Positions 8,435 through 16,942 of a DNA stretch of 64,000 nt are shown piece after piece. A program made the position numbers and the translations under genes. The notes below the pieces were generated by a model that had not been told where the DNA came from, made no database searches, and saw only the letters and a list, made by a program, of their open reading frames with translations. The stretch covers positions 2,394,200 to 2,458,199 of the forward strand of contig NZ_CP015698.1 of assembly GCF_002163715.1 (NCBI RefSeq). Direction: 5' to 3'. The stretch is from Curvibacter sp. AEP1-3. GTDB taxonomy: Bacteria; Pseudomonadota; Gammaproteobacteria; Burkholderiales; Burkholderiaceae_C. Position 1 is the first letter of the stretch; each line of letters opens with the position of its first letter.

Positions 8435-8621
8435 TTGCCCCATTGAAAATGGACCGACCACCTCGGGTGGAATGATGGGCTAGCTGCGATGTACCCATTT
8501 TCAGTAGCAGTTGGGTTCGAGTGTTGGCGCTGATGGAGTCTTGACAGTGCGTGCCGATCCAATTTTGATAGGGGGCTTGTAGCCAGACTTTGTTAGTCCA
8601 ACTGTGGATAACTATAGCCCC

Positions 8622-9437
8622 TTACGTGCTGGCCACCTCCTGACTGATCGTGGTTTTGCGAGTCAACTCTCTGGATCTAATCTTCCCTTTGGCCTCTGTG
8701 GAGCTGTGCCTGAATCGATAGGACTCGTTACCCGTCTCGACGATATGGCAGTGGTGGGTGAGCCGGTCCAACAATGCCGTGGTCATCTTTGCATCCCCGA
8801 ATACGGCAGACCATTCCGCAAATGTCAGATTCGTAGTGATCAGTACGCTGGTGTGTTCATAGAGTTTGGACAGTAGATGAAACAGCATTGCACCTCCCGC
8901 TTGGCTGAATGGCAGGTAGCCCAGCTCATCCAGAACGACCAAGTCCATGCGCATCAAACTCATGGCGATGCGACCTGGATTGCCCTTGGCTTTCTCCTGC
9001 TCTAACGCATTGACCAGATCCACTGTCGAGTAGAACCGTACACGCTTGGAATGGTGTGTCAGACCGTTGATGCCCAATGCCGTTGCCAAATGAGTTTTGC
9101 CGGTACCAGGCCCACCGATCAGGACAACGTTTTGAGCATCCTCTGTAAAGCTCAGATCAGCCAGTTTCTTGATCAATACCTTGTCCACTTGCGAAACCTC
9201 GAAGTCAAAGCCTGCAAGGTCCCGGTGGATTGGGAAGCGTGCCGCTTTCATTTGATGGGCAATGGAGCGCATGTGCCTGTCCACATCTTCGGCCTGGAGC
9301 AAGTGCTCAGTCAACCAGCGTGAGCTCTGAATTGTTGCTCCGCCATCTTGCTCCATGAGGTCAGCCCAGGCATTGGCCATTCCGCCTAAGCGCAGTGCCT
9401 TGAGCTCACTTTGCACATCTCGTTGGGACTCAGACAT
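8622..9437 (-). CDS. istB: IS21-family helper ATPase IstB
   Basis: A DnaC/IstB-type AAA ATPase of 271 residues that assists IS21 transposition by target DNA handling. Walker A is [11 protein letters not shown], Walker B is [13 protein letters not shown], and sensor residues follow in [11 protein letters not shown]. The start ATG 9437 gives [20 protein letters not shown], the usual IstB beginning. It overlaps the istA 3' end by 8 bases, as in intact IS21 operons. The protein is intact although its transposase partner is broken. Confidence 0.92.
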   Translation of the reverse strand: MSESQRDVQSELKALRLGGMANAWADLMEQDGGATIQSSRWLTEHLLQAEDVDRHMRSIAHQMKAARFPIHRDLAGFDFEVSQVDKVLIKKLADLSFTEDAQNVVLIGGPGTGKTHLATALGINGLTHHSKRVRFYSTVDLVNALEQEKAKGNPGRIAMSLMRMDLVVLDELGYLPFSQAGGAMLFHLLSKLYEHTSVLITTNLTFAEWSAVFGDAKMTTALLDRLTHHCHIVETGNESYRFRHSSTEAKGKIRSRELTRKTTISQEVAST

Positions 9438-9848
9438 GGATAGCTCCTTGATCATCGTTATGGGTTGGGCGTAGGCGGTCGTACCGCGCGGTATCTGCTG
9501 TGGGCAGGTGAGTGAGCTGCAATGAGGTCTGTGCGAATTCCGGTAAGGACGGCGCATTAAGTCGCGCCAGTACATTGCGCACATGCTCAACGCTGACACT
9601 GCCATTGGGCGTGGCTCCTTCGAGCACCAGATCTACTGCTACCAACACAGCATCCAGGCCAGCCTGCGGAACAGTGGCCAGCACCTGAGCCATCGTGCGA
9701 TCGCCTCCGGGGTGACGCAGGAGGGATTTGCGCAAGCGCTGTAAAGGCTCTGGCAGATCTAAGAACGGTGCGCCATTGCGCAATGCTCCGGGCTTACGCT
9801 GCACCAATTCGATGTAGTGCTGCCAGTCGTAGGTCGTCTGGCCACTGC
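9430..9848 (-). pseudogene. istA: IS21-family transposase IstA, C-terminal fragment
   Basis: Only about the last 139 codons remain, reading TTYDWQHYIELVQRKPGAL onward, a typical IstA C-terminal region after the DDE catalytic domain. The upstream part, with all catalytic residues, is replaced by the IS3-family element whose end is at 9849. Confidence 0.85.
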
Positions 9849-9913
9849 GACGTCCCCCCATAATTGAGTAGCAGTTGAGCTTGGAGTCCAATCCCATAGA
9901 CAGGAGATTGGAC

Positions 9914-10177
9914 GTGAAAAAGAGATTTACGGAAGAACAGATCATTGGCTTCCTGCGCGAAGCCGAAGCGGGCCTGGCGGTAGCCGAGCTGTGCCGCCGG
10001 CACGGCTTCTCAGAGGCCAGCTATTACCTGTGGCGCAGCAAGTTTGGCGGCATGAACGTGTCAGATGCCAAGCGCCTCAAGGAGCTGGAAGCGGAGAACG
10101 GGCGGCTCAAGCGGCTATTGGCAGAGGCGATGCTGGAGAACGAGGTAACGAAAGAAGCCTTGAGAAAAAAGTGGTGA
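9914..10177 (+). CDS. IS3-family OrfA (helix-turn-helix subunit)
   Basis: An 87-residue protein from a GTG start, reading KKRFTEEQIIGFLREAEAG, then the helix-turn-helix of IS3-family OrfA (VAELCRRHGFSEASYYLWRS) and a leucine-zipper-like LKELEAENGRLKRLLAEAML. It binds the element's ends. The stop overlaps the orfB frame (GTGGTGA at 10171-10177); a fused OrfAB would arise by frameshifting in the AAAAAA tract just before it. Confidence 0.9.
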   Translation: MKKRFTEEQIIGFLREAEAGLAVAELCRRHGFSEASYYLWRSKFGGMNVSDAKRLKELEAENGRLKRLLAEAMLENEVTKEALRKKW

Positions 10178-11034
10178 GCGCACCGGCCAGACGTGAACTG
10201 GTGCGCCACATGGTCAGCCACGGTTTGAGCGAGCGCCGCTCGCTGCGCGTCGTCGGTATGAGCGCCAGTGCCTACCGCTATGAGCCAGCCCAGGATCGCA
10301 ACGGTGCGCTCAAGGAGAGGATCATTGCCCTAGCCCAGCGCCATCGCCGTTACGGGGCCGGCATGATCTATCTGAAGCTGCGCCAAGCTGGTGAACTGGT
10401 CAACCACAAGCGTGTGGACCGGCTGTACGCCGAAGCAGGCCTGCAAGTGAAGAAGCGCAAGCGCAAGAAGATCCCCCTGTCAGATCGGCATCCTCTGGAG
10501 CAGCCGACGGCGGCCAATCAGGTGTGGTCGATGGACTTCGTGTTTGACCGCACCGCCGAGGGACGCAGCATCAAGAACCTCACGGTGGTGGATGACGCCA
10601 CCCATGAGGCCGTGGCGATCGTGCCTGAGCGTGCACTGGGTGGCAACCAACTGGTTCGCATCTTGGAGCAGTTGGCGCACACGCGAGGGCTGCCCAAAGC
10701 AATCAGAACCGATAACGGCAAAGAGTTCTGCAGTCGAGCCATGCTGACCTGGGCCCATGCTAGGGGTGTTCAGTTGTTCCTGATCGAGTCAGGCAAGCCC
10801 AACCAGAACGCATACATCGAATCATTCAACGGACGATTCCGCGATGAATGTCTAAATGAACATTGGTTCACCAGTCTGCAGCATGCCAGGGTAATCGTTG
10901 AAGCATGGCGACGTGAATACAACGAAGAGCGACCCAAGAGATCACTGGGTGGACTGACCCCGGCAGCCTATGCAAAAACACTGATTCAGAAACCAGTTAA
11001 ATTAACCCCGGACTCCAAAGCCCAGTGCTACTGA
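10174..11034 (+). CDS. IS3-family OrfB transposase (DDE integrase core)
   Basis: About 286 residues with the HTH_21 region (RRYGAGMIYLKLRQAGELVN) and the rve catalytic core: first Asp in WSMDFVFDRT, second in IRTDNGKEFCS, Glu in NAYIESFNGRFRDECLNEHWF. The frame is open back to 9991, as is normal for a product made by -1 frameshifting from orfA; the GTG at 10174 is only the independent start candidate. Intact and probably active. Confidence 0.9.
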   Translation: MSAPARRELVRHMVSHGLSERRSLRVVGMSASAYRYEPAQDRNGALKERIIALAQRHRRYGAGMIYLKLRQAGELVNHKRVDRLYAEAGLQVKKRKRKKIPLSDRHPLEQPTAANQVWSMDFVFDRTAEGRSIKNLTVVDDATHEAVAIVPERALGGNQLVRILEQLAHTRGLPKAIRTDNGKEFCSRAMLTWAHARGVQLFLIESGKPNQNAYIESFNGRFRDECLNEHWFTSLQHARVIVEAWRREYNEERPKRSLGGLTPAAYAKTLIQKPVKLTPDSKAQCY

Positions 11035-11229
11035 AACTGGGGGGACGTCGGATGCACTGAGGTGGCCGATCAAGTTGCGGCTACTCGGCAGGAAAGTTAA
11101 ATTTATTTGTATACGCGATATGTCCTAGACACATGTCAAAAAATGTATGCTGCACTGATGTACGAATGCATTTAGCATCTGGGGTGCAATCACTTACATA
11201 CAAACTTTAGCCATTCACAGCACATCTCA

Positions 11230-12066
11230 ATGTCAAATCCAGCGTCCGACCTCATCTCGCAGAACATGACGAATTCAAAATTCTTTGATGTACCTGTAGA
11301 CGAGCGCTACCGAGCCCCCGCGTTGGACAAGGGGCTGGACATCCTGGAACTGCTGGCCACCCAGCCACACGGCTTGACGCGCGCCGAAATCGTGAAGGAG
11401 ATGGATCGCAGCGCCAGCGAGATTTACCGCATGCTGGAGCGCCTGGTGGCGCGGCAATATGTGATGCGCAACCCCTCAGGGGACAGGTACGCGCTGAGCC
11501 TGAAGCTGTTTGCGCTGGCGAACATGCATCCGCCACTGAGCCGCCTCATCAACCAGGCCCTGCCAGTGATGGACGACTTCGCCCGCAAAGCCGAACAGTC
11601 GTGTCACATGGGGGTGTACGACCGCGGCAATGTGCTGATCGGTGCGCAGATCAATAGCCCGCGCGGTTGGAGTTTTTCGGTTCAACGCGGTGCGCGTGTG
11701 GGTCTGCTGGACACCGCCTCGGGCCACCTGCTGTTGGCCTTTTCCGACCCTGGCAGCTACGCGCGCATGCTGGCCGAACACACACCACTGGATGGAGAAG
11801 TCCCGATCACGGAAGAGAAGCTGCAGGCCACGCTGGCGGCCATCCGCGAGCGCGGCTACCTGGAGCGTGAATCGGCCCAGTCGTTCGGTGTGGTTGACAT
11901 TTCTTTCCCAATACTCGGGCCCGACAACACGGCCTTGGCCACCCTCACCTGCCCCTACATCCGCCGCATTGACCGGCACATCGGTCCCGATATGACCGAA
12001 GTGCGCGAACACCTGCGTGAAACCGCCCGTACGCTCTCCTTTAAACAGAATAATGTAAGCATTTAA
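11230..12066 (+). CDS. IclR-family transcriptional regulator
   Basis: A 278-residue regulator. A winged helix (residues about 30-90, ALDKGLDILELLATQPHGL and the recognition part SASEIYRMLERLVARQYV) is followed by the IclR effector domain with GLLDTASGHLLLAF and ERGYLERESAQSFGVVDIS. IclR proteins usually control a nearby catabolic operon and bind a small organic effector, but here both neighbours are IS-related or broken genes, so it is an orphan. A weak hairpin (12190-12210) follows. The upstream 180 bases include direct and inverted ATGTA/TACAT-like repeats that could be its operator. Confidence 0.9.
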   Translation: MSNPASDLISQNMTNSKFFDVPVDERYRAPALDKGLDILELLATQPHGLTRAEIVKEMDRSASEIYRMLERLVARQYVMRNPSGDRYALSLKLFALANMHPPLSRLINQALPVMDDFARKAEQSCHMGVYDRGNVLIGAQINSPRGWSFSVQRGARVGLLDTASGHLLLAFSDPGSYARMLAEHTPLDGEVPITEEKLQATLAAIRERGYLERESAQSFGVVDISFPILGPDNTALATLTCPYIRRIDRHIGPDMTEVREHLRETARTLSFKQNNVSI

Positions 12067-12189
12067 TACCCCACAAGCGGTGACAAGGCTCACGTCAAAT
12101 TAATGCAATTGAGTGCCTACTATAGAAATTAGGAGTTTACTTTCTGAAAAACATCTATTTACTTGTTAAAACACTAGGCGCCTAGAAAA

Positions 12190-12210
12190 GGGGCCCGTCC
12201 AGCGAGCCCC
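12190..12210 (+). terminator. Possible terminator after the IclR gene
   Basis: GGGGC (12190-12194) pairs with GCCCC (12206-12210) and is followed by TATTTAACC; the T-run is weak. A TAGGCGCCTA palindrome lies just upstream. Confidence 0.4.
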
Positions 12211-12340
12211 TATTTAACCAAACAAAATAAATGTTAATTTTTTTAAAACTTCCCAAAGATCCAACTGAAGAAAGTCGCCAGCGGTCTTTGTAACTCGGAC
12301 AGTGTATGCCCCAAATGGCAGCCCAGCAATTTGACTGATA

Positions 12341-13000
12341 TCAACGAAGGGAGTGTATTTTTTGTGCTGGAAGTGTTATGGAAGTAGGCACTCCATAATT
12401 TCCACCGGCAGCCTTTACATCAACATTAATACCCAGAGCAACTGTATTGACAGGTCCATAAATACCAAGATCAGTACTTGTGAATGTAATCTCAACATTT
12501 GCGCCGTTTACCGACGCTGGGATTACATCATTGCCCCAGTCACCGACACCTCGAGCTGCTTGATGCCGATCCATGATCAATTAAAAGTAGCACCTCCGCT
12601 CGTATTGTTGTACATCGCCGTTCTCCAATACAAGGTGTTGCCCAACTCGTGCTGTTCACGATAATACTTCACGGCTAGCCTTGAAGGCTTCGATGCCCAG
12701 GCAGCACACAAATTCTTGATAGTTATCAATTTCTGCCACGCTCCATTTGCAAAGGCAGCGCTGAACACATCGCCTGAGGGAATTCCGGAGTTGTAGATAT
12801 CTGAACCGATCTTCGAATCCGTAACCAATACATCTGAAATATCTCGCAATCCACTTGCAGACAGTTCCCCAGCAGGTCTACGCACTTCATCATAGCGCCA
12901 CCGACAAACGCTGGTGTATCCAGTACTACTTCAGTTGAAGACAATGCCGGAGTTGTAGGAGTTATGTAATCAGTCTGAAGCTTCCTTGAAATCTTGAGCC
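12341..13000 (-). pseudogene. Frameshifted remnant of an unknown secreted/beta-rich protein
   Basis: Three minus-strand frames join into one protein-like sequence if two frameshifts are allowed (near 12880 and 12580): LQTDYITPTTPALSSTEVV, then SGDVFSAAFANGAWQKLITI and YYREQHELGNTLYWRTAMYN, then PASVNGANVEITFTSTDLGI to the end. The Gly/Ser/Thr/Asn-rich composition suggests a beta-structured surface or phage-tail type protein. I do not recognise the family. The 5' end is cut by the second IS3-family element at 13004. The gene is dead. Confidence 0.5.
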
Positions 13001-13003
13001 AGT

Positions 13004-14135
13004 TAGAAGTAGAGAAAATCCCCCCAACGGAGTCTCTACGTGAAGAAATCAAAGTTCAGTGAAAGCCAAATCGTCGGCATCTTGAAAGAAGTCGAACTGG
13101 GAGCCAAGGTCGGTGAGACCTGTAGGAAGCACGGCGTCAGCGAACCCACTTACTACAAGTGGAAGAGTCAGTTCAGCGGCATGACGGTATCCCACCTGTC
13201 ACAGCTGCGGGAACTGCAAGACGAGAACGCCAAGCTCAAACGCATGTATGCCGACCTGGCCCTCATGCACCACGCCTTGAAGGACGTCGTAGACCGAAAG
13301 CTCTGACCCCGGCACGTCGAACTGATGTGGTGCAAACGCTCATGACCGAGCACGGCATGAGCCAGCGCAGGGCCTGTGTGGCCAGCGGCATCGCTCGCTC
13401 CACACTGCGCTATTGCCACAAGCAGAGCGACGACTCCGGGGTCATCCAGTTCATGCAGACCTACATGGCCACCAATTCACGACACGGCTTTGGCCTGTTG
13501 TACGCCAGCGCCCGTTATCAGAACCAACCTTGGGGCAAGACGGTGCTGTGGAGGGTGTATTGCCAGCTCCATCTCAACCCACCACGGCGGGGCAAGAAGC
13601 GGCTGCCCGCACGTATCCGGCAACCCCTTGAAGCGGGCAATCAGCCCAATCAGGGCTGGAGTTGTGACTTCATGTCGGATGCACTGTGGTCGGGTCGCAG
13701 GTTCCGCACCTTCAATGTCATCGACGAGTTCAACCGGGAAGCGTTGCGCATCGAGATTGACACCAGCTTGCCCGCTGCGCGGGTCATCCGGGCCTTGAAC
13801 GAGTTGGTGGAGGTGCGTGGTGCACCGCTGTCGATTCGGATGGACAACGGCCCGGAGTTCATTGCCCATGCGCTGGCCGATTGGGCCAAGTCAAAGGGCA
13901 TCGCCCTCAATCACATCCAGCCTGGAAAGCCAACCCAGAATGCCTATGTGGAACGATTCAACCGGACTTACCGCACCGAAGTGCTGGACTGCTATGTCTT
14001 TGATTCCTTGCAGGAGGTCAGGGACATGACGGAGGACTGGCTGCATCGCTACAACCACCATCGTCCACATGAAGCATTGGGCTCAATCCCTCCGGTTGAG
14101 TACCGTGTGAAACAATTCCCCAACCTCTACTTCTG
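13004..14135 (+). mobile_element. IS3-family insertion sequence (copy 2, different type)
   Basis: A 1,132-bp element with short terminal inverted repeats (left TAGAAGTAGAG, right on minus strand CAGAAGTAGAG) flanked by the 3-bp direct repeat AGT (13001-13003 and 14136-14138). It encodes orfA and orfB in overlapping frames and is not the same element as copy 1. The orfB stop codon TGA is completed by the first base of the target duplication. Confidence 0.82.
13040..13306 (+). CDS. IS3-family OrfA
   Basis: An 88-residue GTG-started protein: KKSKFSESQIVGILKEVELG, helix-turn-helix ETCRKHGVSEPTYYKWKSQF, and a coiled-coil segment LRELQDENAKLKRMYADLAL. It is the DNA-binding partner of the downstream transposase. 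The orfB frame overlaps its 3' end, as in IS3 elements that make the transposase by frameshift. Confidence 0.9.
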   Translation: MKKSKFSESQIVGILKEVELGAKVGETCRKHGVSEPTYYKWKSQFSGMTVSHLSQLRELQDENAKLKRMYADLALMHHALKDVVDRKL

Positions 14136-14136
14136 A
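13297..14136 (+). CDS. IS3-family OrfB transposase
   Basis: About 279 residues from the overlap with orfA. The integrase core is complete: Asp in WSCDFMSDALW, Asp in IRMDNGPEFIA, Glu in QNAYVERFNRTYRTEVLDCY. The C-terminal YNHHRPHEALG segment is typical. The stop TGA is formed across the IS end (TG) and the flanking target duplication (A). Probably functional. Confidence 0.9.
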   Translation, partial: KALTPARRTDVVQTLMTEHGMSQRRACVASGIARSTLRYCHKQSDDSGVIQFMQTYMATNSRHGFGLLYASARYQNQPWGKTVLWRVYCQLHLNPPRRGKKRLPARIRQPLEAGNQPNQGWSCDFMSDALWSGRRFRTFNVIDEFNREALRIEIDTSLPAARVIRALNELVEVRGAPLSIRMDNGPEFIAHALADWAKSKGIALNHIQPGKPTQNAYVERFNRTYRTEVLDCYVFDSLQEVRDMTEDWLHRYNHHRPHEALGSIPPVEYRVKQFPNLYF

Positions 14137-14196
14137 GTGGTTCAGGAAATCGAGGTGGCTTCAGCTGGAGATCAAAGACAAGGGCTGGGCGTTTGG

Positions 14197-14304
14197 TCAA
14201 CTCAACCGGAATACGCAGCCCAACTTGCGGATGGTCTGACCGGTGCGTTTACCCAGCTTGATATAGAGCTTGACTGCTCGGATTCGGTCTTCGTACGAAT
14301 ACAT
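14197..14304 (-). pseudogene. IS3-family OrfA N-terminal remnant
   Basis: A 35-codon frame starts MYSYEDRIRAVKLYIKLGKR and continues TGQTIRKLGC, the beginning of a third type of IS3-family OrfA, then runs into a stop. The rest of that element is absent. Confidence 0.7.
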
Positions 14305-14445
14305 TAACTACCCCCAAGGTAGTCCAAGATTTTGTCCGCCCCCCCCCCCCGCTAACACACAGGATGACAAGACGCGCAGTAATTTGGGTGTTTCAATCCT
14401 GCGTTTTCAGTCACAATGACCAGAGGATACGCAGGAGAACATCCG

Positions 14446-15678
14446 ATGATCACCAGTGTAAGTGGCCTAAACCGTGAAGCATTTGACGCCCAAAGGACTG
14501 TCTACCGTATTGGGGATCCCGGCGAATCGGCTTACCTGATTGAAAGTGGGTGTGTGGAGGTTTTCGTCGGCCCTCAAGGAGAACAACGAAGGGTGGCAGT
14601 ACTGGCCGAAGGCGCGTTGTTTGGCGAGGTGGCGCTGCTGGATCGACAACAACGAACCGCAACTGTGCGCACTTTGACTGCAACCAGCTTGATTCGCATT
14701 GATCGCGAGCATGTGGAGGAACTCCTCGTACGCGCAGATCCGGTCATTCAGTACTTGCTGCGATTGCTGCTTGAGCGCTTCCGTCTGACGACTGGTTATG
14801 TTGTCAACTCCGATGCAAATCCGGCAAACACTGCTACGCCGGCAAGGCCGGTGAAGGATCTTCATTTGACTGCAGTGCATACGCTTTCGCTGGCACACGA
14901 CCTGGCCGACAGCATTGACAACAATCAGCTCGCGCTGTTTTACCAACCCATCATCCTGTTGCAGAGCAAAGCCTTGGTCGGTTTTGAAGCGCTGGTGCGC
15001 TGGCAATATCCCAAGATGGGGCCGATCAGCCCCGACGAATTCATTCCCCTGGCTGAAAAAACCGGGCTGATACACCGGGTGGGTCAGTGGGTGCTCAAGC
15101 GCGCGACTTCTGACTGGGCCCATTTGCGTGGTCTGTGTGCAGATAATGCCCAGCACCATCCGTTTATCAGCGTGAATCTGTCAGCGCCGGAACTGTGCGG
15201 TCCGGACATCGTGCAAAGCATACAGGCCTGCCTGGCCGAACAAAACATGCTTTCACATGAGCTACGTATTGAACTGACAGAGACTGTCATCGTCAGCAGC
15301 CTGGAGGCCGTATCGCGCACCATCAACGCTTTGCGGGCTTTGGGTATCGGTATTGCGCTGGATGACTTTGGCACCGGCTATGCGGGCCTAGACTACCTGC
15401 AGACGCTGCCGTTTTCGTGCATCAAGATCGACAAGGTGTTTGTGGAGCAAATGCACACCGCTGAGCGCAGCTTCCAGATTGTCAAGTCGGCGCTGGAATT
15501 GTCGCGTCAGCTTGGGCTGGGGACGGTGGCTGAAGGTATTGAAGACCCATCCACCAGCAACACGCTGGCGGAGATGGGCTGCACCTATGCTCAAGGCTAT
15601 TATTTTGCGCGGCCCATGCCGGTGCACGAAGTACAAGCCTGGGCCGAAACGTTCGCCCAGCGCAAATATCCTGCCTAG
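14446..15678 (+). CDS. cNMP-binding/EAL c-di-GMP phosphodiesterase
   Basis: A 410-residue cytoplasmic protein. Residues about 10-125 form a cyclic-nucleotide-binding (CAP-type) sensor domain with GEVALLDRQQRTATVRT. Residues about 155-405 are an EAL domain with the catalytic set present: FEALVRW, VNLSAPEL, ELTETVI, LDDFGTGYAGLDYL, IKIDKVFV and AEGIED. It should hydrolyse c-di-GMP under control of a bound nucleotide or similar ligand. ATG 14446 is preferred because AGGAG lies 8 bases upstream; ATG 14416 would add ten residues. It stands alone, so it would act on biofilm or motility decisions of the host from within the transposon. Confidence 0.9.
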   Translation: MITSVSGLNREAFDAQRTVYRIGDPGESAYLIESGCVEVFVGPQGEQRRVAVLAEGALFGEVALLDRQQRTATVRTLTATSLIRIDREHVEELLVRADPVIQYLLRLLLERFRLTTGYVVNSDANPANTATPARPVKDLHLTAVHTLSLAHDLADSIDNNQLALFYQPIILLQSKALVGFEALVRWQYPKMGPISPDEFIPLAEKTGLIHRVGQWVLKRATSDWAHLRGLCADNAQHHPFISVNLSAPELCGPDIVQSIQACLAEQNMLSHELRIELTETVIVSSLEAVSRTINALRALGIGIALDDFGTGYAGLDYLQTLPFSCIKIDKVFVEQMHTAERSFQIVKSALELSRQLGLGTVAEGIEDPSTSNTLAEMGCTYAQGYYFARPMPVHEVQAWAETFAQRKYPA

Positions 15679-15886
15679 AGCGTTTGCAGCAGCCGCAGCG
15701 CCGCGTTCAGGGAGGCGGCCTGATTGGCAGAGCAAAATGTACCACGCGTTTGTCAAAACCTCAATGAAGAGACAACGACAAACCCACCGAAGCGAGTCTT
15801 TCGTAGCATCCAATTAGATCGCCAGCTTTTTGCTTAGCTCTATTGGAAAAAAACTGCGTCTGTTGCCTAACTTGAGGAAACGAGCC

Positions 15887-16759
15887 TCATTTAGTTGGTC
15901 TGACAGAATTTCTTCGAGCTCCTGCGCTTCGCTTGGGAGCTGTCGGTTTTGATCTTTTGACTGCGGCACCTTTTGCCGAGGTGCCAGTGGCTGCGGCATT
16001 TGATGGGTCATTTTTTACTTCCTTTACAACTGGATTCAAGAACTGTACCAAGGGGGTATCACATGGAATGCTTGCATAAACGCCGACGCCAGCAGCCAAT
16101 TCGATCTCTAAATCGGATGGGGTTCTAACATGTGTGAAGAGCCGCTCGGCTTCCCTTCGGTCAATCACGAATCCGTGTGAGGGATATGCTACACCAAGGC
16201 GCTGTAACGCATTTTGTTTAAGGTTTTTCCCTCTGACGTTGAGACGCTTGCCGTATTCGTTAGCGACATTGAGAGAGCGTGCAGTCGCGCCAAGCTTTTC
16301 AGGGTCTATTTGCTTGTAAATGGGCTCGAAAACGCCACCGGTAAGCATGGCCGCTATCTCCGCAGCCATTTTGAAGCTGATGGTGCCGTCACTTCGCTCC
16401 TTGATTTTGAGCATGATGGTCTCAAAGGTTGAGAAGGCGTGAGCTTCCAAGCTGTTTAAAGCCTCGCTGACGACTAGCCCGGAATCGCGCTCTCCGATTT
16501 CATCGCGCTTGGAGATCTGGACATCCAGTGGCCCGAGTTCAGATTCATCAGCCATAGCCAATTCATTGGCACCGACGACACACAGAGTTCCTGCGCTCTT
16601 GCACCACCCAGCAATATAAGCTGTTACGTTGGTGTAAGCGTCTTGGAAGGTACGGCTGATCCGGTAGGCGGCATCAGCTGAGCCACCAGGCGTGCAAATG
16701 AGGTACTGCCTACATCCATCGGGAGATAAGCGACAGAAGGATTGCCTTGGCTGACTCAG
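15887..16759 (-). pseudogene. ClpP-like serine dehydrogenase proteinase family, 5' end truncated or divergent
   Basis: The frame encodes a Clp/crotonase-fold protein of the SDH_sah type. It reads YLICTPGGSADAAYRISRTF, then CKSAGTLCVVGANELAMADE, SELGPLDVQISKRDE, and a helical region KMAAEIAAMLTGGVFEPIYK. The serine of CKSAGTL is the likely nucleophile. The ATG at 16561 lies after this motif, so translation from it would miss the active site. The frame stays open upstream to about 16759 (CTG) without a good start, and the usual first 50 or so residues are not seen. The C-terminus is a low-complexity Ala/Lys/Ser/Pro tail. Either the 5' end is deleted or an unusual start is used. Confidence 0.6.
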
Positions 16760-16942
16760 GAGAGAGCGCAGTTGCGCAAATGAGAGTTTGAAGCGTCCTA
16801 TGCAATGCCTGCTGGCGGATGGTCTACTACTGCTCCCGGTACCGGTCGATCATTTGATCATTCAGAGCATGAACATACAGCTATCCGTCGATGTCCCTAT
16901 CCATAGGCACCAAAGCACCACCTCTGATCAACCAATTGACGC
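16760..16942. other. Intergenic stretch without recognised gene
   Basis: Between the proteinase remnant and the recombinase-like gene I see only short frames without ribosome sites. It probably holds the eroded 5' part of the proteinase gene. Confidence 0.4.

Larger units (their letters stand above)
8440..9848 (-). mobile_element. IS21-family element, right part only
   Basis: This segment contains an intact istB-type ATPase gene and the 3' end of an istA transposase gene. The rest of istA is missing because an IS3-family element occupies 9849-11049 and no istA sequence resumes beyond it. The outer end near 8440 is approximate; GAAAATGGACC and an inverted CATTTTC about 50 bases on look like the repeated end motifs of IS21 elements. 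The element cannot move by itself. Confidence 0.75.
9849..11049 (+). mobile_element. IS3-family insertion sequence (copy 1)
   Basis: A 1,201-bp element with imperfect terminal inverted repeats: left GACGTCCCCCCATAATTGAG, right (minus strand) GACGTCCCCCCAGTTTCAGT, with further matches inward. It encodes orfA and orfB in overlapping frames. No clear 3-5 bp direct repeat flanks it, which suggests that the neighbouring DNA, including the front of istA, was lost by deletion or recombination after insertion. Confidence 0.88.

Noticed and set aside
9849..11049. GACG/CGTC at the ends of IS3 copy 1 as a 4-bp target duplication
   Set aside because: The two sequences are inverted relative to each other and belong to the terminal inverted repeat, not a direct repeat.
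14330..14352. Poly-C run before the EAL gene as a phase-variable promoter
   Set aside because: It is about 95 bases from the likely start with no promoter elements placed around it, and similar C-rich scars occur near 7165; treated as IS-related debris.
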